A stretch of DNA of 64,000 bases from Streptomyces sp. TRM70350 (GTDB taxonomy: Bacteria > Actinomycetota > Actinomycetes > Streptomycetales > Streptomycetaceae): assembly GCF_019219825.1 (NCBI RefSeq), contig NZ_JAHUXH010000002.1:248001-312000 (forward strand). The letters are read 5' to 3'. This document shows, in pieces, positions 51,385 to 60,720 of this stretch (positions are counted from its first letter, which is position 1; each line of letters opens with the position of its first letter). Under the pieces are notes generated by a model. It was given only the letters and a program-made list of their open reading frames with translations, was not told the origin of the DNA and did not search any database. A program made the position numbers and the translations under genes.

Positions 51385-51519
51385 ATGCGCGCCCTGATCG
51401 CCGCCGTGACCGGACTCGCCGTCGCCCTCGCCCTGGTCCTCACCATCACGGCCATGGGCGCACCGACCGGCGAGACGTCCCCGAAACCGCTGTTGACGAC
51501 GGTGCCGCCACACCCGTAA
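51385..51519 (+). CDS. SPW_0924-type small membrane protein
   Basis: This 44-aa peptide has one hydrophobic segment (ALIAAVTGLAVALALVLTIT) and a short outer tail ending PKPLLTTVPPHP. It fits the small Streptomyces family called SPW_0924, of unknown function. ATG at 51385 with GGAGG at 51375-51379. The DUF3068 gene follows 21 bp later and is probably co-transcribed. Confidence 0.75.
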   Translation: MRALIAAVTGLAVALALVLTITAMGAPTGETSPKPLLTTVPPHP

Positions 51520-51540
51520 CCCCGGGGGAGGGAGACCGAG

Positions 51541-52533
51541 ATGCGCCGCAGGACCAGCCTCATTCTGCTCGCCCTCGCCGTGTTCTTCGCGGCGCTGTCC
51601 CCACTGCTGCGCTGGTACGCCTTCCCGCGCCTCGCCAAGATCCCGCCCAACCAGTACCAGGACATGGTCCTGGAGGCGAAGGACGCCACCCTTCTCGACT
51701 ACGGCACCATGCAGGCCCGCAAGGTCCCCAAGGTGACCATCGTGCAGACCCTCAAGGGCAACGTGGAGGCCTCCGAACGGATCGAGCGGACGGCGGGGCG
51801 GGACGTCGTCGTCTGGGACGGCCTGTCCTACGTCCAGGGCCCCGACGGCAGGATGGTCTCCAAGGTCCCCGAGCGGTACATCTTCGACGCCCACACCCAG
51901 GAACCCGTCCACGCCACCGGCGAGATGGTCGACGGCGACCCTGTGCGGCGCGAGGGCATCGAGTTCAAATGGCCGTTCCTGACCGAAAAACGAAACTACG
52001 AGTACTTCGACGCACAAGCGCGCACGACCGCGCCCATCCACTACAAGGGCACCCAGACCTTCCGTGGCGTCGAGGTCTACTACTTCGAGCAGACGATCCC
52101 CTGGACGAAGGTCCCGTTCCCCAAGGCCATGCCCGTCGAGGGCATCACCCCCGAGACCGTCGCCGAGACCGGGACCACCCGCTGGTACACCACGGTCCGC
52201 AAGTTCTGGGTGGAACCGCTGACCGGCGCCCCCGTCTACGGAGAGGAGATCCACAAGGAGGAACTCCGCGGCGGCACCCTGCTCGGCGGGCGCGACAAGG
52301 TCACGGCGTTCGCCGGCCATGTGAAGATGCGCGAGGACTACATCGACCACACGGTCGACCTGGTCAAGTCCAACCGCACCCTGGTCCTGCTGATGACCTC
52401 GTACCTGCCCTGGGGCTTCCTGACCCTGGGCGCCCTGCTGCTCGCGCTCGCCCTGTACCTGGAGGCCCGTGGCCGCCGCCCCGGCGACCCGGCCCCCGAG
52501 GAGGCCACGCGACCGGCACCGGTCAGCGCCTGA
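51541..52533 (+). CDS. DUF3068 domain membrane protein
   Basis: This 330-aa protein has one N-terminal and one C-terminal membrane segment (SLILLALAVFFAALSPLL and LVLLMTSYLPWGFLTLGALLL) around a large extracellular domain rich in Tyr and Thr. The domain belongs to the actinobacterial DUF3068 (PorA-family) group, in some members tied to envelope proteins; its role here is unknown. GGGAGGGAG precedes the ATG. The 3' end overlaps hrpB by 11 bp in convergent orientation. Confidence 0.87.
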   Translation: MRRRTSLILLALAVFFAALSPLLRWYAFPRLAKIPPNQYQDMVLEAKDATLLDYGTMQARKVPKVTIVQTLKGNVEASERIERTAGRDVVVWDGLSYVQGPDGRMVSKVPERYIFDAHTQEPVHATGEMVDGDPVRREGIEFKWPFLTEKRNYEYFDAQARTTAPIHYKGTQTFRGVEVYYFEQTIPWTKVPFPKAMPVEGITPETVAETGTTRWYTTVRKFWVEPLTGAPVYGEEIHKEELRGGTLLGGRDKVTAFAGHVKMREDYIDHTVDLVKSNRTLVLLMTSYLPWGFLTLGALLLALALYLEARGRRPGDPAPEEATRPAPVSA

Positions 52534-55048
52534 GCCGCGCGTTGGTGTGCCGGGTGGGCTCGGCGGTGGCGGGGTCCTCGGGCCACGGATGCCTGGGGTA
52601 GCGGCCGCGCAACTCCGCTCGTACGCCCTTGTAGCCGTCCCGCCAGAAGGAGGCGAGGTCGGCGGTGACGGCGGCGGGGCGCCCGGCGGGGGAGAGCAGA
52701 TGCACGAGCACGGGGACCCCGGCGACGGCCGGTGACTGCTGCAGCCCGAACATCTCCTGCAACTTCACGGCGAGGACGGGCCGTTCGGGATCCGTGTAGT
52801 CGATCCGGATTCTGGACCCACTCGGTACGGTGATCCGCTCGGGGGCGAGCTCATCAAGCCGCGCCGCCTCCCCGCAGGCCCAGGGCAGCAACCGGGCCAG
52901 CGCCTCCCCGGCATCGATCCGCGCCAGATCACTGCGCCGCCGCGCCCGGCTCAGCTCCGGCTCCAGCCACTCCTCCACGCGCGCGTGCAGCGCCTCGTCG
53001 GACACGTCCGGCCACGGCTCCCCGACATGCAGCCGCACAAAGGCGAGCCGCTGCCGCAGTACGTCCGCCTCCCGCGACCACCGCAACAACCCGAACCCTT
53101 CCCGGCGCAGCCCGTCCAGCAGCGCCTCGCGTACGAGGCCGGAGGCGGCGTCGGACAGCCGCCGCACCGCCCACTCCACGGCCCCGAGCCGTTCGACCCG
53201 CCGTGCGACGACGTCGCCGTCGGCCCAGTGCACCTCCTGCGCCTCGGTGTGGAAGGCGCCCGCGGCGCGCCGGGCGACCTCCTCGTCCACCTCGGCGGCG
53301 AGCCGCACGCGCGCGTGCCCCTTGCCGAGGGGGCGATCGGCGACGGCCACCGCGATCCAGGGCGCTCCGCGCAGGGATGAGGCCTCCCCGAGCTCGGCGC
53401 GGGTCCCGGAGACCATGAGATACGAGCCGCCGTCGGCCTTGGCGACACGCTCCGGGAAGGCGAGCGCGGCGACGACCCCGACGGCGGACGCCGACACGTC
53501 GTCAGGTGCGGCCACGGCCCCGTAGCGGGTGGGCGGCTGCGCAGACTCCGCCACCACGGCCCGCAGCCGCCGTACTTCCGCACGCCACCGCCCCGAATAG
53601 GCGTCGCCCCCACGCCGGGCAACCCGCAACGCAGCGGCCAGATCGTCCCCGTAGTCCCGAGGCGCCTCCTCACTCAGCAGAGCGACGACCTCGGCAGCCC
53701 GCTCGGCCCCGACCAGCGGAGCCGCATCGAGCAACGCCCGCCCCAACCGCGGATGCAGCCCCAGCCGAGCCAGCGCCACCCCCCGCTCCGTCGCCCGCCC
53801 ACCGGAGTCGACAGCCCCCACCGCCCGCAGCACACTCCGCGCCGCCGCCATCGCCCCATCCGGCGGCGGATCCAGCAACGCCAGTCCGGACGCCTCCGGA
53901 TCCCCCCAGCAGGCCGCCTGCAGCGCGAACGCCGTCAGATCGGCCACCTGGATCTCCGGCGCCGGGAACCGCGGCAGACGCGCGTCCTCGGCCTCCGCCC
54001 AGCACCGGTACACCACCCCCGGCGCCTCCCGCCCGGCCCGCCCCGCTCGCTGCCGCCCGGCCGCCCGCGACGCCCGTACCGTCGTCAGCGCGCTCAACCC
54101 GCGCGCGTGATCCACCCGCGGCTCCCGCGCCAGCCCCGAGTCGACCACCACCCGCACCCCGGGAACCGTCAGCGACGACTCGGCCACGGACGTCGCCAGC
54201 ACCACCCGGCGCCGCGCCCCCGGCGACAGCACCGCGTCCTGCACGTCCGCCGGTGCCCGCCCGTGCACCTGCAGCACCTCGACGTCCCCCACATCCCCCA
54301 GCTGCCCGGCGACCCGCGCGATCTCCCCGACACCGGGCAGGAAACACAGCACGTCCCCCGCCCGTTCGGCCAACGCCCGCCGCACCACCGACGCCACATG
54401 GCCGAGCAGCGCCGGATCGACCCGCATGCCGTGCGGCGGCCGTACCGGACGCACCGGCGGCGCCCACACCACCTCGACCGGGTACGAGGCACCCTCCGCC
54501 GCGACCACGGGAGCCCCGCCCAGCAGCCGCGCCCAGCCCTCCGCGTCGGTCGTCGCCGAAGCGGCCACCAACCGCAGCTCCGGCCGCAGCGCCTCCCGCA
54601 CGTCCCACAGGAACGCCGCCACCGTGTCCGCGTCCAGATGCCGCTCATGGCACTCGTCGAGCACCACCACGTCGACGCCGCTCAGCTCCTGGTCCCGCTG
54701 GAGCCGCTGCAGCAGCACACCGGTCGTGACGACCTCCACGCGCGCGTGCCGCCCGACGACCCGTTCCCCGCGCACGGTGTGGCCGACGCTCTCGCCGACC
54801 TGCTCGCCCAGCAGCCACGCCATCCGCCGCGCCGCCGCCCGCGCCGCGATCCGCCGCGGCTCGGCCACGACCACCCGCCGGGTCGGCCCCTCGCCGAGCA
54901 GCCCCGCCAGCGCGAGCGGCACCAGCGTCGTCTTGCCCGTGCCCGGCGGCGCGACGAGGACGGCCGTGCCGTGTCCGTCCAGGGCCTCGTGCAGGGCGGG
55001 CAGTGCGGTACGTACGGGCAGCGCCTCCAGGGCGTCGTCACGGATCAC
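52523..55048 (-). CDS. hrpB: ATP-dependent helicase HrpB
   Basis: This 841-aa DEAH-box-type RNA helicase of superfamily 2 has APPGTGKTTLVP as Walker A, VVLDECHERHLD as motif II (DECH), SATTDAEGW as motif III, and QRAGRAGREAPGV as motif VI. The C-terminal region (FGLQQSPAVAGVPVLVHLLS) is the HrpB-specific domain. The role is RNA remodelling, not well defined in the family. GTG at 55048 begins 4 bp after the methyltransferase stop. The frame is open further upstream but runs into that gene. Confidence 0.93.
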   Translation of the reverse strand: MIRDDALEALPVRTALPALHEALDGHGTAVLVAPPGTGKTTLVPLALAGLLGEGPTRRVVVAEPRRIAARAAARRMAWLLGEQVGESVGHTVRGERVVGRHARVEVVTTGVLLQRLQRDQELSGVDVVVLDECHERHLDADTVAAFLWDVREALRPELRLVAASATTDAEGWARLLGGAPVVAAEGASYPVEVVWAPPVRPVRPPHGMRVDPALLGHVASVVRRALAERAGDVLCFLPGVGEIARVAGQLGDVGDVEVLQVHGRAPADVQDAVLSPGARRRVVLATSVAESSLTVPGVRVVVDSGLAREPRVDHARGLSALTTVRASRAAGRQRAGRAGREAPGVVYRCWAEAEDARLPRFPAPEIQVADLTAFALQAACWGDPEASGLALLDPPPDGAMAAARSVLRAVGAVDSGGRATERGVALARLGLHPRLGRALLDAAPLVGAERAAEVVALLSEEAPRDYGDDLAAALRVARRGGDAYSGRWRAEVRRLRAVVAESAQPPTRYGAVAAPDDVSASAVGVVAALAFPERVAKADGGSYLMVSGTRAELGEASSLRGAPWIAVAVADRPLGKGHARVRLAAEVDEEVARRAAGAFHTEAQEVHWADGDVVARRVERLGAVEWAVRRLSDAASGLVREALLDGLRREGFGLLRWSREADVLRQRLAFVRLHVGEPWPDVSDEALHARVEEWLEPELSRARRRSDLARIDAGEALARLLPWACGEAARLDELAPERITVPSGSRIRIDYTDPERPVLAVKLQEMFGLQQSPAVAGVPVLVHLLSPAGRPAAVTADLASFWRDGYKGVRAELRGRYPRHPWPEDPATAEPTRHTNARLRR

Positions 55049-55052
55049 GCGC

Positions 55053-55913
55053 TCAGTCTCGTACGCACACGAAGATCGCCGTCCCCGGGATGAAGTTGCC
55101 CCGCAACGGCGACCAGCCACCCCACTCCGAGGTGTTCCAGGCAGGCCACTCCGGCTCCACCAGGTCCACCAGGTGGAAGCCCGCCGCCACGATGTCCCGC
55201 ACGCGGTCGCCGAGCGTCCGGTGGTGCTCGACGTAGACCGCGCGGCCCTCCGCGTCCTGCTCGACGTAGGGCGTGCGGTCGAAGTACGAGGCCGCGACCG
55301 ACAGGCCCTCCGGACCGGGCTCGTCCGGGAACGCCCAGCGGATCGGGTGGGTCACGGAGAAGACGAAACGGCCCCCGGGGCGCAGCACCCGCCGCACCTC
55401 CCGCAGCACCAGCACCGGATCGGCGACGAACGGCAGCGCCCCGTACGCCGAGCACGCCAGGTCGAAGGAGGCGTCCGCGAAGGGCAGGGCGGCCGCGTCG
55501 GCGCACACCAGAGGGAACGATCCGCCGATGCGCAGCGCGTGCTGGAGCTGGCGGTGGGAAAGGTCGAGGGCGACCGGGCGGGCGCCCTGCGCGGCCAGCC
55601 AGCGGGCGCACTGGGCCGCGCCGGCGCCGATCTCCAGGACGTCCCTGCCCTTCAGCTCCTCCGGGCGGCCGAGCAGCTCCGCCTCCACCTCGTCCAGGCC
55701 CTCGGGACCCCACACGAAACGGTCGTCGCCGAGGAACGCGCCGTGCTCGGTCTGGTACTCGTCCGCGTTGCGGTCCCACCAGCCCCGGTTGGCCCGGGCG
55801 CTCTCCGTGAGATCCGCGGTACGCCGGGTGGCTTCCGGTTCGAACGCTTCCGGCTCTTGGATGATCGGCTCCCTCGTCGTAATCTTCCGTCCAACCCGTC
55901 CCGGGGGTGTCAC
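55053..55913 (-). CDS. Class I SAM-dependent methyltransferase
   Basis: This Rossmann-fold methyltransferase has DVLEIGAGAAQCARWL as motif I for S-adenosylmethionine, LDLSHRQLQHA as motif II and CADAAALPFADASFD as motif III. Substrate unknown. The start is not certain: GTG at 55913 is given (286 aa), an open ATG lies at 55946, and GGGAG near 55868 is followed only by ATC codons; homologues seem to begin near the EAFEPEATRR stretch. It is probably co-transcribed with hrpB. Confidence 0.78.
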   Translation of the reverse strand: MTPPGRVGRKITTREPIIQEPEAFEPEATRRTADLTESARANRGWWDRNADEYQTEHGAFLGDDRFVWGPEGLDEVEAELLGRPEELKGRDVLEIGAGAAQCARWLAAQGARPVALDLSHRQLQHALRIGGSFPLVCADAAALPFADASFDLACSAYGALPFVADPVLVLREVRRVLRPGGRFVFSVTHPIRWAFPDEPGPEGLSVAASYFDRTPYVEQDAEGRAVYVEHHRTLGDRVRDIVAAGFHLVDLVEPEWPAWNTSEWGGWSPLRGNFIPGTAIFVCVRD

Positions 55914-56003
55914 TGGAGGGGCGCCCCAGGGCTCGCGTGGCCTCAAGAGACAGGTTTTGTGCCGGGTATGGGGCGATCCGCCCCGGGTGTGCGGCTTCGC
56001 GCA

Positions 56004-56032
56004 TTGACCCTGTCCGGCTGCCCCCGTATGCT
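56004..56032 (+). promoter_or_regulatory. Strong housekeeping promoter of rpsA
   Basis: TTGACC (56004-56009), a 17-bp spacer and TATGCT (56027-56032) match the HrdB-type consensus. Transcription should begin near 56039, leaving a leader of almost 195 nt. The rest of 55914-56003 holds no other signal. Confidence 0.8.
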
Positions 56033-56112
56033 ACAAGTTGCGCTGCGGGCCTGCGCACCTCAGACGTAGCAGGCTGCGCTCGCATCTGTTGTATGTCCCC
56101 TCGGTTGTCGAG

Positions 56113-56140
56113 GCGCCATCACCAGTCACTGGTGGGGCGC
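56113..56140 (+). promoter_or_regulatory. Hairpin in the rpsA leader
   Basis: GCGCC (56113-56117) and CACCAG (56120-56125) pair with CTGGTG (56129-56134) and GGCGC (56136-56140), leaving a small internal loop. It may be a binding site for S1 or another regulator. Confidence 0.5.
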
Positions 56141-56232
56141 TTCCTTGGCTGTCCGGCTTCTGCAGAGCGAAACGGGCTCCCGGCGTAAGCAGTACCTACG
56201 ACTTCAATGTCCGTACCGGAGCCCTTTCCCAC

Positions 56233-57723
56233 ATGACGAGCAGCACCGAGACCACCGCCACCACCCCGCAGGTAGCGGTCAACGACATCGGTAACGAGGA
56301 AGCCTTCCTCGCAGCGATCGACGAGACGATCAAGTACTTCAACGACGGCGACATCGTCGACGGCGTCATCGTGAAGGTCGACCGGGACGAGGTCCTGCTC
56401 GACATCGGTTACAAGACCGAAGGTGTCATCCCGAGCCGCGAGCTCTCGATCAAGCACGACGTCGACCCGAACGAGGTCGTCGCCGTCGGCGACGAGATCG
56501 AGGCCCTGGTCCTCCAGAAGGAGGACAAGGAAGGCCGCCTGATCCTCTCGAAGAAGCGTGCCCAGTACGAGCGTGCCTGGGGCACCATCGAGAAGATCAA
56601 GGAAGAGGACGGCATCGTCACCGGTACCGTCATCGAGGTCGTCAAGGGTGGTCTCATCCTCGACATCGGCCTCCGTGGCTTCCTTCCGGCCTCCCTGGTC
56701 GAGATGCGCCGCGTCCGCGACCTCCAGCCGTACGTCGGCAAGGAGCTCGAGGCCAAGATCATCGAGCTGGACAAGAACCGCAACAACGTGGTGCTGTCCC
56801 GCCGTGCCTGGCTGGAGCAGACCCAGTCCGAGGTCCGCCAGACGTTCCTCACCACCCTCCAGAAGGGTCAGGTCCGTTCCGGCGTCGTCTCCTCGATCGT
56901 CAACTTCGGTGCCTTCGTGGACCTGGGTGGCGTCGACGGTCTGGTCCACGTCTCCGAGCTGTCCTGGAAGCACATCGACCACCCCTCCGAGGTCGTCGAG
57001 GTGGGCCAGGAGGTCACCGTCGAGGTCCTCGACGTCGACATGGACCGCGAGCGCGTCTCCCTGTCGCTGAAGGCGACCCAGGAAGACCCGTGGCAGCAGT
57101 TCGCCCGCACCCACCAGATCGGCCAGGTCGTGCCCGGCAAGGTCACGAAGCTGGTTCCGTTCGGTGCGTTCGTCCGCGTGGACGAGGGCATCGAGGGTCT
57201 GGTCCACATCTCCGAGCTGGCCGAGCGCCACGTGGAGATCCCGGAGCAGGTCGTCCAGGTCAACGACGAGATCTTCGTCAAGGTCATCGACATCGACCTC
57301 GAGCGCCGTCGCATCAGCCTCTCGCTGAAGCAGGCCAACGAGTCCTTCGGTGCCGACCCGGCCTCGGTCGAGTTCGACCCGACCCTCTACGGCATGGCCG
57401 CGTCCTACGACGACCAGGGCAACTACATCTACCCCGAGGGCTTCGACCCGGAGACCAACGACTGGCTGCCGGGCTACGAGAAGCAGCGCGAGGAGTGGGA
57501 GCGCCAGTACGCCGAGGCGCAGGCCCGCTTCGAGCAGCACCAGCAGCAGGTCATCAAGTCCCGCGAGGCGGACGCCGCCGCTGCCGCCGAGGGCGGCGAG
57601 GCCGCCGCTCCGGCCGCGACCGGCGGTTCGTACTCCTCCGAGGGCGCCGACAACTCCGGCGCGCTGGCCTCGGACGAGGCGCTGGCCGCGCTGCGCGAGA
57701 AGCTGGCGGGTGGGCAGAGCTGA
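56233..57723 (+). CDS. rpsA: 30S ribosomal protein S1
   Basis: S1 holds mRNA on the small ribosomal subunit. This 496-aa form has four S1 (OB-fold) repeats (about 36-105, 122-187, 208-276, 293-362), each with a KGGLILDIG- or NFGAFVDLGG-like core, as in other actinobacteria, against six in E. coli. A charged coiled region and an Ala/Gly-rich acidic tail follow. ATG at 56233; a GGAG lies 11 nt before it, farther than usual. Codon use is strongly biased to the preferred set, consistent with high expression. Confidence 0.96.
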   Translation: MTSSTETTATTPQVAVNDIGNEEAFLAAIDETIKYFNDGDIVDGVIVKVDRDEVLLDIGYKTEGVIPSRELSIKHDVDPNEVVAVGDEIEALVLQKEDKEGRLILSKKRAQYERAWGTIEKIKEEDGIVTGTVIEVVKGGLILDIGLRGFLPASLVEMRRVRDLQPYVGKELEAKIIELDKNRNNVVLSRRAWLEQTQSEVRQTFLTTLQKGQVRSGVVSSIVNFGAFVDLGGVDGLVHVSELSWKHIDHPSEVVEVGQEVTVEVLDVDMDRERVSLSLKATQEDPWQQFARTHQIGQVVPGKVTKLVPFGAFVRVDEGIEGLVHISELAERHVEIPEQVVQVNDEIFVKVIDIDLERRRISLSLKQANESFGADPASVEFDPTLYGMAASYDDQGNYIYPEGFDPETNDWLPGYEKQREEWERQYAEAQARFEQHQQQVIKSREADAAAAAEGGEAAAPAATGGSYSSEGADNSGALASDEALAALREKLAGGQS

Positions 57724-57753
57724 ACGCTCACCGCTGAGGCTTAGCCGCTGACT

Positions 57754-57792
57754 GAGGGGCCGTACCTTTCGACTTTCGAGGTGCGGCCCCTC
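57754..57792 (+). terminator. Terminator of rpsA
   Basis: GAGGGGCCGTACCT (57754-57767) pairs with 57779-57792, 14 bp including one G-T pair, loop 11 nt. Confidence 0.85.
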
Positions 57793-57828
57793 TGGTGTTG
57801 CCCTGGTGCTTGTCGTTCGGGTGCGGCT

Positions 57829-57868
57829 TTGTGGGGGCTTGTCGCGCAGTTCCTCGCTCCCCTCAGGG
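57829..57868 (+). repeat. Copy of a common Streptomyces intergenic motif
   Basis: The block with GGCTTGTCGCGCAGTTCC and CTCCCCTCAGGGG resembles a short intergenic element (TCGCGCAGTTCCCCGCGCCCCT) that I recall from many Streptomyces genomes. Here it is diverged. It lies between the rpsA terminator and the PAC2 gene. Confidence 0.45.
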
Positions 57869-57967
57869 GCGTCGTCGATCCGTTTTCAAGATCATGGCCC
57901 CCTCCTTCGGGAATGCCCACGCCTGTAAGGGCGTTGTGACGTACGGACACGAGGAGGAGCGGTCACA

Positions 57968-58906
57968 GTGCTTGATCCGCAGGGTTTGTACACGTGGGAG
58001 CCGAAGGGCCTGGCCGTCGTCGACATGGCGCTCGCCCAGGAGTCGGCCGGCCTTGTCATGCTCTACCACTTCGAGGGATACATCGACGCGGGCGAGACCG
58101 GCGACCAGATCGTCGACCGGCTCCTCGACTCGCTGCCCCACCAGGTCGTCGCCCGCTTCGACCACGACCGGCTCGTGGACTACCGCGCCCGCCGTCCGCT
58201 GCTGACCTTCAGGCGTGACCGCTGGACCGCCTACGAGGAGCCCACGCTGGCCGTACGGCTCGTCCAGGACGCCACCGGGGCGCCCTTTTTGCTGCTGTCC
58301 GGCCCGGAGCCGGACGTGGAGTGGGAGCGCTTCGCCGCGGCCGTGGAGCAGATCGTGGAGCGTCTCGGCGTACGCCTCGCCGTGAACTTCCACGGCATCC
58401 CCATGGGCGTCCCGCACACCCGCCCGGTGGGCCTCACCCCGCACGGCAACCGCACCGACCTCGTACCGGGCCACCGCAGCCCCTTCGACGAGGCCCAGGT
58501 ACCCGGCAGCGCCGAGTCGCTCGTCGAGTACCGCCTGATGCAGGCCGGGCACGACGTCCTGGGCGTCGCCGCGCACGTCCCGCACTACATCGCCCGCTCC
58601 CCGTACCCCGACGCGGCGCTGACCGTCCTGGAGGCCATCACGGCCGCCACGGGACTGGTCCTGCCCGGCATCGCGCACGCCCTGCGCACGGACGCGCACC
58701 GCACCCAGACCGAGATCGACCGGCAGATCCAGGAGGGCGACGAGGAACTCACCGCCCTCGTCCAGGGCCTGGAGCACCAGTACGACGCCGTCGCAGGCGC
58801 CGAGACCCGCGGCAACATGATCGCCGAGCCGGTGGAGATTCCGTCGGCGGACGAGATCGGGCGGGAGTTCGAGCGGTTCCTGGCGGAACGTGAAGGGGAC
58901 AACTGA
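57968..58906 (+). CDS. PAC2-family protein
   Basis: This 312-aa protein of the PAC2 superfamily (proteasome-assembly-chaperone fold) is widespread in actinobacteria with a proteasome. Features are [20 protein letters not shown] near the start, [32 protein letters not shown], and a long C-terminal helix ([11 protein letters not shown]). A link to proteasome assembly is suggested by fold only. GTG at 57968 follows GAGGAGGAG. A hairpin ends the gene. Confidence 0.88.
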   Translation: MLDPQGLYTWEPKGLAVVDMALAQESAGLVMLYHFEGYIDAGETGDQIVDRLLDSLPHQVVARFDHDRLVDYRARRPLLTFRRDRWTAYEEPTLAVRLVQDATGAPFLLLSGPEPDVEWERFAAAVEQIVERLGVRLAVNFHGIPMGVPHTRPVGLTPHGNRTDLVPGHRSPFDEAQVPGSAESLVEYRLMQAGHDVLGVAAHVPHYIARSPYPDAALTVLEAITAATGLVLPGIAHALRTDAHRTQTEIDRQIQEGDEELTALVQGLEHQYDAVAGAETRGNMIAEPVEIPSADEIGREFERFLAEREGDN

Positions 58907-58911
58907 GGGGG

Positions 58912-58942
58912 CCGACCGGGCGGCCGGTGGTCGCCCGGTCGG
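58912..58942 (+). terminator. Terminator after the PAC2 gene
   Basis: CCGACCGGGCG (58912-58922) pairs over 11 bp with CGCCCGGTCGG (58932-58942), loop 9 nt. Confidence 0.75.
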
Positions 58943-58977
58943 GTGCGTTGTCACCGGCAGGGCCTAAGCTTCCGCTC

Positions 58978-59610
58978 ATGCTGAAGGTGGGCCTGACCGG
59001 CGGGATCGGCGCCGGCAAGAGCGAGGTGTCGCGGCTGCTCGTGGAGTGCGGAGCCGTGCTGATCGACGCGGACCGCATCGCGCGCGAGGTGGTCGCGCCC
59101 GGCACGCCCGGTCTCGCCGCGGTCGTCGAGGCCTTCGGCGAGGAGGTGCTGACCCCGGACGGCGCCCTGGACCGGCCCAGACTCGGCTCCATCGTCTTCG
59201 CCGACCCGGAGAAGCTGGCCGTCCTGAACTCGATCGTGCACCCCCTGGTGGGTGCCCGCTCCCGCGAGCTGGAGGCCGCGGCCGCCGAGGACGCCGTCGT
59301 CGTCCACGACGTCCCGCTGCTCGCCGAGAACGGCCTGGCGCCGCTGTACGACCTCGTGATCGTCGTCGACGCCGACCCCGAGACCCAGCTCGACCGGCTC
59401 GTACGGCTGCGGGGCATGACCGAGGAGGACGCACGCGCGCGTATGGCCGCCCAGGCGACGCGGGAGAAGCGCCTGCAGATCGCGGACATCGTGATCGACA
59501 ACGACGTACCGCTGCCGGAGCTGCGGCGGCGCGTGAAGGACGTGTGGGCGGAGCTGGTACGCCGGGCGCACGTGTCCCGGAAGTCGCCGGAAGAGTCGCC
59601 CGGGGAGTAG
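58978..59610 (+). CDS. coaE: Dephospho-CoA kinase
   Basis: This 210-aa enzyme phosphorylates the ribose 3'-OH of dephospho-CoA, the last step of coenzyme A synthesis. [15 protein letters not shown] is the P-loop, [10 protein letters not shown] the substrate-binding Asp region, and [11 protein letters not shown] and [17 protein letters not shown] form the lid. Actinobacterial relatives often carry a longer C-terminal domain; this one is the short form. TAAGCT (58965-58970) ends 7 nt before the ATG. Confidence 0.95.
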   Translation: MLKVGLTGGIGAGKSEVSRLLVECGAVLIDADRIAREVVAPGTPGLAAVVEAFGEEVLTPDGALDRPRLGSIVFADPEKLAVLNSIVHPLVGARSRELEAAAAEDAVVVHDVPLLAENGLAPLYDLVIVVDADPETQLDRLVRLRGMTEEDARARMAAQATREKRLQIADIVIDNDVPLPELRRRVKDVWAELVRRAHVSRKSPEESPGE

Positions 59611-59679
59611 CGGCGACGGAACTGTCCTGGCTGTGACGGCCACCAGCCGCTCGGGAATAGGGGCCGGGTGAACGGGCGT

Positions 59680-59707
59680 TGAATCCGGCCAGTAAGGGAA
59701 GGATTCA
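59680..59707 (+). promoter_or_regulatory. Hairpin covering the ribosome binding site of the TPR gene
   Basis: TGAATCC (59680-59686) can pair with GGATTCA (59701-59707), which includes part of the AAGGGAAGGA ribosome binding site just before GTG 59711. Folding would reduce initiation. Confidence 0.4.
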
Positions 59708-59710
59708 GCC

Positions 59711-60091
59711 GTGCCCGAGACCAGCGGTTCGAACGGACGTTCGCCGGAGACGCATGTCATCGACTTCCGCGCCGCCGAGCAGCTGCTCGCCGCGCGCGAT
59801 CCGCGCGGCGCGGTGAAGCTGCTCGACCCCGTCATCGCCGCGCACCCCGAGAACACCGCGGCCCGGCTGCTGCGCGCGCGGGCGTTCTTCGCCGCTGCGC
59901 AACTGCGGCCTGCTGAGCTGGAGTTCACCATCGTGCTGGAGCGCGAGCCGGACAACGCGTTCGCGCATTTCGCGCTCGCGCGTACGTACGAGCGGCAGGG
60001 GCGGCCGGAGCAGGCCAAGCGGCATTTCCGGCTGGCGGCCGCGCTGGATCCGAACCCGGAGTATCTGAAGGCGGCGCGTTTCGACGGCTGA
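59711..60091 (+). CDS. TPR-repeat protein
   Basis: This 126-aa cytoplasmic protein is made of about three tetratricopeptide repeats (AAEQLLAARDPRGAVKLLDP; ARLLRARAFFAAAQLRPAEL; AHFALARTYERQGRPEQAKR). Such helical pairs serve as peptide-binding scaffolds; partner unknown. GTG at 59711 with AAGGA upstream. Confidence 0.87.
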   Translation: MPETSGSNGRSPETHVIDFRAAEQLLAARDPRGAVKLLDPVIAAHPENTAARLLRARAFFAAAQLRPAELEFTIVLEREPDNAFAHFALARTYERQGRPEQAKRHFRLAAALDPNPEYLKAARFDG

Positions 60092-60127
60092 GCCGTAGGG
60101 CGGGTTGAGTCCTAGGACCGATCTGAG

Positions 60128-60161
60128 TCACAGGACGCGTTGAGGCACAGGACGCGTTGAG
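60128..60161 (+). repeat. 17-bp tandem repeat
   Basis: TCACAGGACGCGTTGAG (60128-60144) is followed by GCACAGGACGCGTTGAG (60145-60161). Weaker copies lie on both sides (about 60105-60127 and 60162-60178). It fills the gap between two convergent genes. Confidence 0.75.
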
Positions 60162-60208
60162 TCATACGACGGGGAGTCGGGGCCGGGAGGCGGAGGAACG
60201 GACGGGCG

Positions 60209-60529
60209 CTACGGAGTGCGGTCGTCCGGGGACCGGTGCCGTGCGCGGTCGTCCGGAGCGCGGTACGGTGCGTGGTCGTCCACGGGCCGGTACGGCGGGA
60301 TGTCCCGGCCTGGCTGGAAGTGCGGGCCCTGGCGGATGTGCCGGACGATGACGACCAGGTCGATGGTCATCAACAGCCAGAGCACGCCGCAGGCGATCGC
60401 CCAGCCAGGGCGACCGGCCAGTGTGAAGGCGATCGTTCCGAAGCTCGCCCAGGCCAGCCCCCACACACTCAGCCACAAGCGCAACCGCAGCGCACTCCGT
60501 GCGGTCATCGGCTCACTGCCCGTACGCAT
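60209..60529 (-). CDS. DUF6343-type small membrane protein
   Basis: This 106-aa protein has two hydrophobic segments (LWLSVWGLAWASFGTIAFTL and WAIACGVLWLLMTIDLVVIV) and a C-terminal tail with the unit YR-x-DD repeated (RPVDD, RAPDD, RSPDD). It matches the small Streptomyces membrane family DUF6343; function unknown. ATG at 60529 is given; ATG 60538 is 2 nt from GGAG and probably too close. The tail repeats mirror GTCGTCCGG-type DNA repeats. The upstream gap 60530-60720 holds no clear signal. Confidence 0.75.
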   Translation of the reverse strand: MRTGSEPMTARSALRLRLWLSVWGLAWASFGTIAFTLAGRPGWAIACGVLWLLMTIDLVVIVRHIRQGPHFQPGRDIPPYRPVDDHAPYRAPDDRARHRSPDDRTP

Positions 60530-60720
60530 CGGGATCATCACTCCTTGCTTGAAAAGTACTCTTCGGCGCGGGTGTTCTCCAGCGGTGGATCTCGGGCCTG
60601 ACTGCCTCCCCGTATGACGGCGGCACTGCTGGGAGAACGGCGCAGGGCATCGGGGTCACTCGAACGGGCGAACTAGGGGTAGGTGGGAACGGCCGTGCGG
60701 GCGCGGGCCGTTGGGCGGGC

